Assembly (NCBI GenBank): GCA_963677245.1
Contig: OY781921.1
Span: 3,348,001 to 3,412,000 of the forward strand
Direction of reading: 5' to 3'
Length of the DNA stretch: 64,000 nt
Origin: Saccharicrinis sp963677245
GTDB lineage: Bacteria; Bacteroidota; Bacteroidia; Bacteroidales; Marinilabiliaceae
The translations under genes were made by a program, and so were the position numbers. The notes under the pieces were generated by a model. It was not told where the DNA came from and did not search any database. It saw only the letters and a list, made by a program, of their open reading frames with translations. Shown here one piece after another: positions 36,355-44,900 of the stretch. Positions within the stretch are counted from its first letter, which is position 1, and each line of letters starts with the position of its first letter.

Positions 36355-36585
36355 ATGAATTTACAATATATATCAGATGAAAAAGGTAAAACAACGGGAG
36401 TTTTTATACCAATTGAAGAATGGAACAAACTGAAGGATAAATACAAAGATATAGAACAAGAAGAATTAAATGTTCCTGAGTGGCATAAAGAATTGGTATT
36501 AAATCGGCTTAATAAATACAAACAAAATCCTGATTCTGCTATAGATTTTGATGAAGCTTTAAATGACATTGAAGGAATTATTTAA
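36355..36585 (+). CDS. Antitoxin of a RelE/ParE-type module
   Basis: A 76-residue acidic protein: LQYISDEKGKTTGVFIPIEEWNKLKDKYKD, then a helical acidic tail ending DFDEALNDIEGII. The opening two strands and the VFIPIEEW turn fit the Phd/antitoxin group common before RelE-type toxins in Bacteroidota. Its stop codon overlaps the toxin start (TAATG). Confidence 0.8.
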   Translation: MNLQYISDEKGKTTGVFIPIEEWNKLKDKYKDIEQEELNVPEWHKELVLNRLNKYKQNPDSAIDFDEALNDIEGII

Positions 36586-36881
36586 TGTATAAAGTTCTTA
36601 TCCTGACCCTTGCCAAAGAAGACATTAAAGAAGCTGCTATTTGGTACAACAAACAACAAGTCGGGCTTGGCAACAGGTTTACCTCAGAAGTTCGTAAAAA
36701 AGTTAATTACATCAGGCAAAATCCTAAAGCTATACATGTTCGTTACAATAATGTAAGAACAGCTGTTCTCGATGTATTCCCGTTTATGATACATTATATG
36801 ATTGATGAAGAAAAAACAACTATTATTATTTCGGCAGTTTTGCATACGAGCCGAAACCCCAATTTGTGGAATAAAAGATAG
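36585..36881 (+). CDS. RelE/ParE-superfamily toxin
   Basis: A 98-residue protein: LTLAKEDIKEAAIWYNKQQVGLGNRFTSEVRKKVNYIRQNP is the standard N-terminal helix pair of this superfamily. VRTAVLDVFPFMIHYMIDEE and the C-terminal ISAVLHTSRNP give the strand and the usual H-x2-R-P-like end. Without its partner it would be expected to inhibit translation or gyrase. Confidence 0.88.
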   Translation: MYKVLILTLAKEDIKEAAIWYNKQQVGLGNRFTSEVRKKVNYIRQNPKAIHVRYNNVRTAVLDVFPFMIHYMIDEEKTTIIISAVLHTSRNPNLWNKR

Positions 36882-36954
36882 CACATATACCTTACCTATA
36901 GGGATGTACAAGGTATTTTTAGTCTGATAAATTCTACATTACTGACAAATAACT

Positions 36955-37265
36955 TTATCCCAAACACCACCCCCAAACCCCTAAAGAGAGCATACTCACA
37001 ATTTCTATTTCACCAGATAATTATCTCAATTAGACAACTTTGCGCGCCGATCCCTTTAGGGAAACAAAGGGTGTGCATAGGATTCATATTTATGTATTTT
37101 TCATTTTAAGATTCAATCAATGACATTCCATTTCATCTACCTCCTTCACAACCTCCAAACCCCTATAGGGGCGAGCCATCACACTCATCTAACTTACATA
37201 AACCTCTTACATACGACAGTACACTCTGCGCGTTGCTTTCTCCTATATGAGCCAGAAATAGCGCT
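36955..37265. repeat. Palindromic repeat cluster 2 (families A and B)
   Basis: A B copy (about 36966-36985), an A copy (37038-37085), a second B copy (about 37150-37175) and an end segment with TCTGCGCG. The A copy and its flanks (from TTTCACCAGATAATTATCTC to the TATTTATG beyond it) are nearly identical to cluster 1, so the block was duplicated as a unit of about 150 bp. Confidence 0.75.
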
Positions 37266-37278
37266 AGGCCTAAAAAAC

Positions 37279-37317
37279 AAAAGCCACATTTATTGCTAAA
37301 TGCAGCTTTTATATTTT
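37279..37317 (-). terminator. Terminator downstream of the minus-strand toxin gene
   Basis: AAAAGC, CATTTA and their partners TAAATG, GCTTTT pair around TTGC. Both ends are T-rich on the respective strand. It lies 25 bp beyond the toxin stop codon and is also the first part of the dispersed repeat at 36119 and 38978. Confidence 0.6.
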
Positions 37318-37341
37318 TAGTTTAAATCTATTTTGTACTAT

Positions 37342-37641
37342 TTAATAAGGACGATTCCTATCATCTTGTCGATTATCCCCAAATGCATATAGTTCTATTA
37401 TTTGTTCATCCTCATTTACAAAATAGAGAAGACTATTGTGCTTTGTAATAAATGCTTTCCTTACTTGATGAAAACGAGAGGCTTCAAATTGATATGGATT
37501 TCTTTCTATTTGCCGTATTACCTTATGGGCTTTTCGAACAAAGTTTTGTATTTCTTTTTCAGACCAATTGTTTTCAAGATATTTAACTATACTATCAAAG
37601 GTATCTTCTGCCTCTTTAGACCACCTTGCAGCTAAAGCCAT
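37342..37641 (-). CDS. RelE/ParE-superfamily toxin
   Basis: A 99-residue protein: ARWSKEAEDTFDSIVKYLENNWSEKEIQNFVRKAHKVIRQIERNP, the helical front of a RelE/ParE toxin. SLLYFVNEDEQIIELYAFGDNRQDDRNRP ends the beta-sheet and matches the C-terminus of YoeB/RelE relatives. It overlaps its antitoxin gene by 10 bp. Confidence 0.87.
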   Translation of the reverse strand: MALAARWSKEAEDTFDSIVKYLENNWSEKEIQNFVRKAHKVIRQIERNPYQFEASRFHQVRKAFITKHNSLLYFVNEDEQIIELYAFGDNRQDDRNRPY

Positions 37642-37886
37642 TTATTGTATTTTTTCATGACTTCGGAATGTGGTGTAGTTTCTCCTCGTTTGGCTTGTTC
37701 CATTCCTCTTTTTACGGATTCCTGAACGTGTAGTGGTAGTTCATCCCAGAAATCATCATCGCCAAGCTGTTTACTTAAAATAGCTCTTACTGCATTTAAT
37801 ATTGTTGCGTCATTTACCTTATCGATCAAGTTATGTAAGTCCGATTTTAATTCCATTGTATTCATAACCGCTTGTTTATTATCCAT
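37632..37886 (-). CDS. Antitoxin of a RelE/ParE-type module
   Basis: An 84-residue protein: LKSDLHNLIDKVNDATILNAVRAILSKQL, then DDFWDELPLHVQESVKRGMEQAKRGETTPHSEVMKKYNKW. The second block is typical of the helical antitoxins that precede RelE toxins in Bacteroidota. It is encoded upstream of and coupled to the toxin. Confidence 0.85.
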   Translation of the reverse strand: MDNKQAVMNTMELKSDLHNLIDKVNDATILNAVRAILSKQLGDDDFWDELPLHVQESVKRGMEQAKRGETTPHSEVMKKYNKWL

Positions 37887-37974
37887 TACAAAGTTAACGA
37901 TTAATATTCAGTTATAGTTGTCCTTAAAAATGGGGATTAAATCAGACTCGTCAGAAGATCTTACACCTTAAAAA

Positions 37975-38275
37975 ATACGCTTCTAAACGGAGCATACGCA
38001 CACATTCTATTTCTCCAGTTAATTCCTCTCCATATGCACATTGCGCGCCGATCCCTTTAGGGAATCAAAGGGTGAGCGTAGGATTGCAAATCATTTCCAT
38101 AAACTACCTGATACCATTATATACATTCCTTTTCATCTACCTCCTTCACTACCCCCAAACCCCTAAAGGGGCGAGCCAACACACACAACCCTATTACATA
38201 AACCTATTACAAATGACAGTACTCTCTGCGAGCTGATTCCTCCTTTAGGAGCCAGAGGTAGCGCATGGCTTTTAC
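37975..38275. repeat. Palindromic repeat cluster 3 (families A and B)
   Basis: An A copy (38040-38085), a B copy (38155-38175) and an end segment with CTCCTTTAGGAGCCAGAGG near 38240-38260. It is built like clusters 1 and 2 and occupies the gap before the REP transposase. Confidence 0.75.
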
Positions 38276-38293
38276 AAGCTAACAAACCAGCAT

Positions 38294-38320
38294 CGCTACC
38301 GCACGATTGTATCGTGTGGT
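38294..38320. repeat. REP palindrome next to the RAYT 3' end
   Basis: CGCTACCGCACGATTGTATC then GTGTGGT. Inside it ACGAT and ATCGT pair around TGT. It ends 7 bp from the transposase stop codon and matches, in inverted orientation, the copy at 38930-38955. Confidence 0.75.
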
Positions 38321-38327
38321 AAATAAC

Positions 38328-38882
38328 TTATTTCACCACAACTATCCCGTCTAACATACCCATCTCTCCACTATAATCCCTGGCACTACTATATACATAG
38401 TCTTCCGGATTAAAAACCAAACCCTCATTTACAGGATTGCTATGAATATAATTGATTTTCTCATCTATAACCTTATTACTCCATAGCTCAATAGGTTTAT
38501 TATCATGACGCCAAAATTGGTATTGCTTAACATTTGAAGTTTTTCGTCCTGCTTTTTCAAATTGCTCCAACAACCATTCTTTACGGCTTTCTTTTGGATT
38601 TTCTTTGATGGCTTTAACAATAGCTTTACTGGTAAATCTCTTAAAATCTCCCAACAGCAGTTCTGGCTTTTGACCATGCATACCTCTAAATATCAAATGA
38701 ACATGGTTTGTCATAATACTCCAGGCATAAATTTCCATGCCTTTATTTTGCTGGCAATATTGCAAACTATCTAATATTATATCCTTGTACTCATTTCTGG
38801 TAAAAACATCTAACCATTCTACCACTGCAAAGCTGACAAGATATACTCCCTCAGGATTATGAAATTTATAATTACGACTCAT
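38328..38882 (-). CDS. REP-associated tyrosine transposase (RAYT, Y1/HUH type)
   Basis: A 184-residue single-strand transposase of the IS200/IS605-like TnpA_REP group. The N-terminal part opens GVYLVSFAVVEWLDVF. The HUH motif is in MTNHVHLIF (residues 57-65), and KINYIHSNPVNEGLVFNPEDYVYSSARDY follows, with a Tyr that may be the catalytic one. The bordering REP palindromes are of the kind this family is known to recognise and cut. It is full length and could still be active on those REPs. Confidence 0.88.
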   Translation of the reverse strand: MSRNYKFHNPEGVYLVSFAVVEWLDVFTRNEYKDIILDSLQYCQQNKGMEIYAWSIMTNHVHLIFRGMHGQKPELLLGDFKRFTSKAIVKAIKENPKESRKEWLLEQFEKAGRKTSNVKQYQFWRHDNKPIELWSNKVIDEKINYIHSNPVNEGLVFNPEDYVYSSARDYSGEMGMLDGIVVVK

Positions 38883-38903
38883 ATTTTAGTTATTGCCTAT
38901 ATT

Positions 38904-38955
38904 AGCTACCGTGCGATCGTATCCTCTATGCTACCGTGCGATTGCATCGCGTGGC
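38904..38955. repeat. REP palindromes upstream of the RAYT
   Basis: A complete copy, GCTACCGTGCGATTGCATCG then CGTGGCA (38930-38955), with GCGAT/ATCGC pairing, preceded by a shorter copy GCTACCGTGCGATCGTATC. A related GCGATGCAATCGCGC palindrome occurs at 39117-39131. The pair flanking the transposase gene in opposite orientation is the arrangement expected of RAYT modules. Confidence 0.7.
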
Positions 38956-38977
38956 ACTAATTAAATATACAAAAAAC

Positions 38978-39108
38978 AAAAGCCACATTTATTGCTAAAT
39001 GCAGCTTTTATATTTGATTTCTCAATACCATACTTAAGTATAGTAGGATAGTAGTTTATTTATTCTTAAAACCACACGAGAGGACTCGTGCGGCAGCGAA
39101 GGCTTTAC
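38978..39108. repeat. Dispersed repeat of about 130 bp (copy 2)
   Basis: Same organisation as 36119-36250: a CATTTA/TAAATG hairpin with T-rich tail, CATACTTAAGTATAG palindrome, and a CTCGTGCGGCAGCG end carrying ACGAG/CTCGT pairing. It separates the RAYT from the direct repeat and IS110 element. Confidence 0.6.
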
Positions 39109-39140
39109 TTTAGAACGCGATGCAATCGCGCACTAGCGGT

Positions 39141-39358
39141 GTATTTATCGGACATAGCTTAAGGTTTTAAATGCAATTTACTCAGTTAAAATAAACATAT
39201 TCACACCGAAATGCAATCATGGCTGTTTTAAATCAATTTTATGACCGGATTGCAAATCCTGGCATTATACAAAAAGAGCCACAACTTTATTAATTGTGAC
39301 TCTTCTTAGTTTATTTACAGTTCGCTTATTTCACGGAAAACATTTCCGCGCGTACTGG
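39141..39358. repeat. 218-bp direct repeat, copy 1 (left of the IS110 element)
   Basis: Matches 40715-40932 at 212 of 218 positions by my count, in the same orientation and with no gaps. Both copies start GTATTTATCGGACATAGCTT and end CGCGCGTACTGG. Each contains a hairpin (here AAGAGCCACAA/TTGTGACTCTT at 39274-39304). It is too long to be an IS target duplication. Confidence 0.9.
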
Positions 39359-39495
39359 GGGCGCTTGTTTTTTTATGCTCATGCTGCTTATTGCACTGAA
39401 TACAATTCAGCGCTAACGGCCGTCTTTAGTGATTTACATATCCGAGCCTACCTTTAGATTTACATTGGTATTTTAATTTGTAAATTTGATAAAGA

Positions 39496-39604
39496 AGAAT
39501 GAGGTGAACTTTCGCGCCAGCTAGGATAAAGACCTATCCCCCGTATCAGTCCTCATTCTCCTGAAGTTGCTGAGAACCATCTAGAATTTTAGGTTTCGAG
39601 ACCT
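39496..39604 (+). ncRNA. Putative IS110 bridge (seek) RNA region
   Basis: AGAATGAGG (39496-39504) pairs with CCTCATTCT (39551-39559) around a 46-nt loop. Inside this loop CCCCCGTAT (39538-39546) is the exact reverse complement of ATACGGGGG at the right end of the element (40685-40693). A second hairpin AGGTTTCGAGACCT follows (39591-39604). IS110 elements are known to make a non-coding RNA from the region before the transposase that pairs with donor and target DNA; this segment has the right place and type of structure. The ends are not known. Confidence 0.5.
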
Positions 39605-39653
39605 CCTAAAGGTGATAGTTTTGCAACTCTCTTTATCAACTAAAAACAAAGTT

Positions 39654-40649
39654 ATGGAATTTAAAGAAGTAATAGGAATAGATGTTGGTAAAATGACCAA
39701 CCAAGCTTTTATTCATAGCCTTAAGCTTCCTTTTAGTTTTGACAATACACCCAAAGGGTATAAAACATTATCCAAATGGGTTGAAGGTCATGTAAAATGC
39801 TCTATGGATGAAGTTTTAGTTGCTTTTGAACATACAGGCATATATTCATTCCCATTAGCAGTTCACCTGCAAGAAACCAAGGTTAATTACATTATTGTCC
39901 CAGGCCTGGAGATTAAAAGATCCTTAGGTATACAGAGAGGTAAAGATGATATTGTAGATTCAAAAAGAATAGCTTTATATGCTTATAGGAGAAGGGATGA
40001 AGTTACACCTTACCAGCTTCCGTCAAAGCAATTTATTCAAATAAGGAGGTTACTTTCTTTGAGGGAAAGGTTAGTTAAGCAAAGGGCAGGTTACGAAGGA
40101 ACACTAAAAGAGAATAAACGGTTCTTAATCAAAAAAGACAATTTGTTGCTATTTAATATTCAAGAGAAGATGATTAAGGAACTAAATAAGCAGATTAAGA
40201 GAGTGAATGAGGAACTTCAAAAGATTGTTGATAATGACCCTGAAATAAAAAAGATATATAACCTGGTACTTTCAATTAAAGGGGTTGGGCCGCAAACTGC
40301 TCTATTTGTCATATCAATCACAAACGGTTTCACACTGTTTCAGAACCATAGAAAATTTGCCAGTTACGCAGGCATAGCTCCATTTTCTTATCGTTCTGGA
40401 ATAAGTATAAGCGGAAGAACTAAAACAAGCCATTTAGCCAATAAAAAGATGAAATCACTACTCAGTTCGTGCGCCTCTTCCGCAGTGCAGTATAACCCAG
40501 AAATGAAGGCATATTATCAAAAACGAATCGCAGAGGGTAAACATGTTATGGGAACACTCAATATCATCATAAAAAAAATACTAGCAAGGATATTTGCTGT
40601 TGCTAAAAGAGGCACACCTTATGTGGATACATATGGATATGCCTCTTAA
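39654..40649 (+). CDS. IS110-family transposase (DEDD recombinase)
   Basis: The protein has 331 residues from the ATG; the longer frame begins with a GTG inside the leader and adds 14 residues that are not conserved. The N-terminal RuvC-like DEDD domain has Asp in EVIGIDVGK, Glu in LVAFEHTGIY and Asp in GKDDIVDSKRIALYAY. A coiled-coil region (about 130-210) follows. The C-terminal Tnp20 domain has SIKGVGPQTALFVISIT, FASYAGIAPFSYRSG and a Ser-rich LLSSCASSA with the Ser proposed as nucleophile. The frame is intact. Confidence 0.92.
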   Translation: MEFKEVIGIDVGKMTNQAFIHSLKLPFSFDNTPKGYKTLSKWVEGHVKCSMDEVLVAFEHTGIYSFPLAVHLQETKVNYIIVPGLEIKRSLGIQRGKDDIVDSKRIALYAYRRRDEVTPYQLPSKQFIQIRRLLSLRERLVKQRAGYEGTLKENKRFLIKKDNLLLFNIQEKMIKELNKQIKRVNEELQKIVDNDPEIKKIYNLVLSIKGVGPQTALFVISITNGFTLFQNHRKFASYAGIAPFSYRSGISISGRTKTSHLANKKMKSLLSSCASSAVQYNPEMKAYYQKRIAEGKHVMGTLNIIIKKILARIFAVAKRGTPYVDTYGYAS

Positions 40650-40714
40650 TAAAAAGTTGTTTTTTTATTTGTTTTTATCTTAGAATACGGGGGGGCGTTA
40701 TTATCGTGAATTTT

Positions 40715-40932
40715 GTATTTATCGGACATAGCTTAAGGTTTTAAATGCAATTTACTCAGTTAAAATAAACATATTCACCCCGAAATGCAATCATGGCTGT
40801 TTTAAATCAATTTTATAACCGGATTGCAAATCCTGGCATTATACAAAAAGAGCCACAACTATATTAATTGCGGCTCTTCTTAGTTTATTTGCAGTTCGCT
40901 TATTTCACGGAAAACATTTCCGCGCGTACTGG
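40715..40932. repeat. 218-bp direct repeat, copy 2 (right of the IS110 element)
   Basis: The partner of 39141-39358. It starts directly after the IS110 right flank and ends 4 bp before the stop codon of the immunity-position gene, so it is the 3' flank of the Rhs operon. Its hairpin works as the operon terminator. Confidence 0.9.
40848..40878 (-). terminator. Terminator of the Rhs operon
   Basis: AAGAGCC pairs with GGCTCTT and, on the minus strand, is followed by TTTTT. It lies about 60 nt after the last gene of the operon, within direct repeat copy 2. Confidence 0.75.
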
Positions 40933-40936
40933 CAAA

Positions 40937-41344
40937 CTATTTTGTATAATCTTTAAGGTTCAAAATAATTGCAGGAAATATAATTGGAATTAGAATCAAA
41001 ATTATTACTAAAATGCCTTTTATTATTTTCAAAAATGAAGTTTCATTTCCCCATCTATCATCATACTCAAAATATTTCCCTCGATATCTTATCATATTAA
41101 GGTAAACCAATATCGCAAACACAACTAAAATTAGTACAGTTGCAATTTCCGAGTATGGTTTTATTTCACTTCTTGTAAAACTTTCAATTACTATAACACC
41201 AACAACGTTAAGCAAAAACAAGCTTTCTACTAAGGCAATAATTATTATAGATGTACTTCCTTCAGTACCATCCCATCTACTGTATGCTTTAGTTACTCTA
41301 TAATATGAATAATCAAATATGTTCATTATTTTCTTTATCACCAT
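40937..41344 (-). CDS. Small membrane protein in the immunity position of the Rhs operon
   Basis: The protein has 135 residues with hydrophobic segments at about 31-54, 67-85 and 107-127 and a charged link RYRGKYFEYDDRWGNET. It is not recognised by name. It immediately follows the Rhs tip and overlaps it by 7 bp (ATGGTGA), as immunity genes do in polymorphic toxin systems. If the toxin tip acts on membranes, a membrane immunity protein would fit. An alternative ATG at residue 7 is possible. Confidence 0.55.
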   Translation of the reverse strand: MVIKKIMNIFDYSYYRVTKAYSRWDGTEGSTSIIIIALVESLFLLNVVGVIVIESFTRSEIKPYSEIATVLILVVFAILVYLNMIRYRGKYFEYDDRWGNETSFLKIIKGILVIILILIPIIFPAIILNLKDYTK

Positions 41345-41913
41345 TTCAAGAAATTATCAATTGTTAAGGAAAGAGAAGACGTTGGGTCATCTGCTACATT
41401 CCCAATTCTTTGAGAAATTGATGTTCCTGTTGTAACACCAATAATTAAATCTGCGGCTCCATAAAACTGACCAACTACAGGGATAAAAGCTATACCCGAA
41501 GCTAATAAAGTAAAAGTATCCCCCCTGCTCCATTCACCATCATCAAAATATGCACCAGAAGCAGTTATTAAAATTCCGGCAGCTCCCATACCCCTACCTA
41601 ATGTCTTCAAACTATTTGCCCTACTAAGTGCAGTATTGTATCCATATCGATATGCATGAGCATTTCGTACACCTGGTAGCAACTTTGTTTTTGAGTGAAA
41701 TTTACCTGCTTTGTTATACCACCCATCTTCGGTAATAATCCTTGCCATTCTATGGTCTACAGCTTTTGCTCCCATAGCATTGGCAAATCCTACTCCACTA
41801 ATGAGATTGTTACCTCCCCCTTGGGAACTGGCAACTCCAAAGTCAAACCCATTGAAATTTTTAATATGATGTTGGCCATTTTCAACTGCTACATAGATTG
41901 AACTCCCATCTTT
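41338..41913 (-). pseudogene. C-terminal tip of the Rhs protein, cut off by an in-frame stop
   Basis: The frame of the Rhs gene continues without interruption for 191 codons after its TAA, reading KDGSSIYVAVENGQHHIK and so on, with no plausible start until an ATG 46 codons in. It contains a basic part (GWYNKAGKFHSKTKLLPGV) and glycine-rich hydrophobic segments (GMGAAGILITASGAYF, then LLASGIAFIPVVGQFYGAADLIIGV). It is probably the toxic C-terminal domain of the Rhs protein; its activity is unknown. It may also be made as a 145-residue product from the internal ATG at 41775. Confidence 0.6.
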
Positions 41914-44900
41914 TTATGTAACAGAAAACCCTCCCTCTGCACCAATTTTTTCTAATGAATTAATATAATTATCCAATGAACTATTTTTTGCAGTTGAACT
42001 AAATGATTCCAATATACCACTTCGAGCCATGCTAGCTTCAGAAACCTTTTGACCTGTATATATATTTTCATACATCCCTATATGCCGATTATACTCCCAT
42101 TCTCCTTTTAAGCCAGTATTTAATGGCTTTGAAGATCCTCCAGAAAATCCACCTGATGTATATCCGGTATAATTATTTAATCTTTGGCTAGCTGATAACA
42201 TAGCAGCTCCTATCCCAAAATCACTGCTAATTCTATTCCCACTTCCTCCAGCTTGTCCCTCCGGCCGAGGTAATGGGGGTTGATTGATATAACCACTTGG
42301 ATCAACACAATTTATTGGATTGTTCATACAATACGAATACCTATTGTAATTAGCAGTATTACCTGGAGCCTGAATAAAAGGATCGGGACTTACAAACTGC
42401 ATAGTATTTGGACAATAAACCCTTCCATTCATATGTATTAGATTAAAATCATCCAGATGTTCATGCATGGTAAATCCCCTGTCTGTAATATATGTACTAA
42501 CAGTTGCTGCATTACCCCAATTTTGAGGATCACGCCTAACACCCCAGGCATCAAAAGCTTGTTCTTCTACAATATTTCCCGATTCATCAATAAGCATATT
42601 TATCGAACCTAAGTGATCGCTAAGCGTGAAATACATATGGTTTACATCATTTTCATCCATCACATTAATGGCTGATAGACCACTTGGAGCGCTAATATAA
42701 TGAATCCTTTGAGTATTGTTGTTTTCAGTTACTTCTTCGTAATTACTTTGATAATATTTAGTTTTTACAATTTGCTGGTTTTGCTTCTGTACTGCTTTTC
42801 GCCTTGCTTTGTCAAACCCATAGGTAAAGTCAATTACCTCGTTACCTTTGCTAATGGCTGTTAAATTATTTTCGGTGTCAAAACTTAATCCGCCATAAGC
42901 TAAATCCAAGCCATCTTGTTCAATACTTTGTAGCCTGTTGTGTTTGGTATTATCATACAGTAAAGTATTTTTTGCAGGTTCAGTAATATTACTGTACGAA
43001 TCGTAATTAAAAGTACGTTCACCCACTTTTATGGCATTGTGGTATGTACTAATGCTTTGTAAGCGATTTAAATTATCGTAAACAAACGATTCGGAGTTGT
43101 TGTATATATCCTCTCGCCTTTGATTAATATTACCTTTATCATCGTAAGCTACATTATAATCGTAGTAGCCAGTCAGGTATTTACGTTTAAAACGACCATA
43201 CTCGTCATATTGCAACTCCACGGGATTCAATGTACCCAGTGTATAATTTTCAAAAGCCATATATTGATTTTGCTCACCAGCCTCCCAAATAAACTGATCA
43301 TCGCCATAGCTAATACCTGTTAAATAGTCACTTTCCGAGAGGTAATGATAGTTTAATTCAAAACCTGATGGATATATATATTGGCTCAACCTACCTTTTT
43401 CGTCATATTGCATGGCTGTACTAAAAGACTTGCCCTCAATAGTTTCAGTATAGTTGATTTGTCGTCCAATTTTATCGTATGTATAGTCAATACTAAAGTT
43501 ATTGGAAGATGATAAACCGGATAGTGCCCCTTTCCATTTGGTATCGTAAGTAAATGAAGTAGTTGCCCCACTTTGAACTTGTTTTTCTATAATCCTACCT
43601 AATATATCATACGCAAACTCTACTTTTAAATTACGGGCATCAGTTGTAGATACCACTTGTCCCCAAGCATTATACATATTGGTCGATGTTCCTCCATTAG
43701 GGGTTTGTGTACTAAGCTTATTACCATATATATCGTAGGTCATCACCACATCGGCATTATTACCTGCAATTCCAGATTGTTTTAAAAGCCCGTTACTGTA
43801 ATACTTATAGGCCACCTTTGATCCATCGTTGTTGGTGGATTCTATTAGTTCGCCCAATGCATTATTTTTTTGCGTAGTTGTTACTGTTGTTGTTCCTTTT
43901 GTTACCGAGCTAGTAACACTGCGCAAACTCTCGTTATAGGTATATGTTAACACCGAACCATCCGGCTTAGTAACGGTTTTTGCCCTATTGTATTTATCGT
44001 AGGTATAGGTTGTATATAAAATATTACTCTGATTTAAATAATGCGGCATCGATTGTCGGTACAACAACCCCGTAGTTTGGTCATATTCAAAATCTACATA
44101 TACTTTTACCTTATCACTGCGATTTTCGTTTTGCTTTTGCCCCACAGTTCTTATAGTACGCCCGACCTTATCGTAATAGGTTTTGCCTACATTATTTAAA
44201 GATGATTTGGATTCGCTCATATAAAAGGCTGCTTCAGGAGCATCCGTATCTCCCGAATCAATCCACTTTAACGTACTATACGAAGTGGTACCATCCGCAC
44301 CAATAGCCAGAGAAGTACGGTTTAAGGCATCATATTGACTGTAGGCTTTCAGTCCGTTTATATCGGTTTGTTCCACCAAGGCTCCTGATACTTCATCATA
44401 TTTATTTATTACAAACTGATTAAGAGGATTAATCGCTTTTTCCATAAACCTCCCATCTGCAGTATACAAATAAGTTTCTGTCACCGATTTTAAATCCTGA
44501 GAGATAAGTGGGTCATTATCGGCAGATAACGTTTTGGAACTTACATTACCAAACGTGTCGTACTGTATAGTTTGAGATACTTCCTTAGTATCACCCGGCT
44601 CCTGAATCACTGTTTCAAGCTTACCATTACTATAATAGCTAAAGCTTTGGTTACGGGTAATGGCCGTTTCATTTGGTCGGCTTTCAGTTACAACATAAGT
44701 TTCAATCCTACCCGGTATCCATTCTGTAGTGGTGTTAATTTCATATTCAGGATCTTCCGTTTTGGTATATACCAATGTTGTTCCATCGTATACCCTGGTC
44801 GTAGATAGTATTGTATTACCATTACCATCCTGTTCCGTTTCTTTAATACTTTTAGTATTGCTTTTTAAATTCTTACTTTCAACGTTTGAGACATAGGAAT

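Larger units (their letters stand above)
39357..40693 (+). mobile_element. IS110-family insertion sequence (boundaries approximate)
   Basis: The transposase gene is preceded by about 295 bp of non-coding DNA and followed by about 45 bp. Both proposed ends carry a GGGGGCG core (39357-39363 and 40691-40697), which could be the recombination core. IS110 elements have no terminal inverted repeats, so the limits come from the core, from where the direct repeats stop, and from the length (about 1.3 kb, usual for the family). Confidence 0.55.

Noticed and set aside
39612..39653. GTG start for the IS110 transposase
   Set aside because: It adds 14 residues that overlap the non-coding leader; the ATG at 39654 starts right before the conserved domain.
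39141..40932. 218-bp repeats as IS110 target duplications
   Set aside because: IS110 elements do not make long duplications, and the copies have diverged at about six positions, so they are older than a fresh insertion.
41776..41913. Separate small gene between the Rhs stop and the tip ATG
   Set aside because: There is no start codon in good context, and the frame matches the Rhs frame exactly, so it is continuation of that gene.
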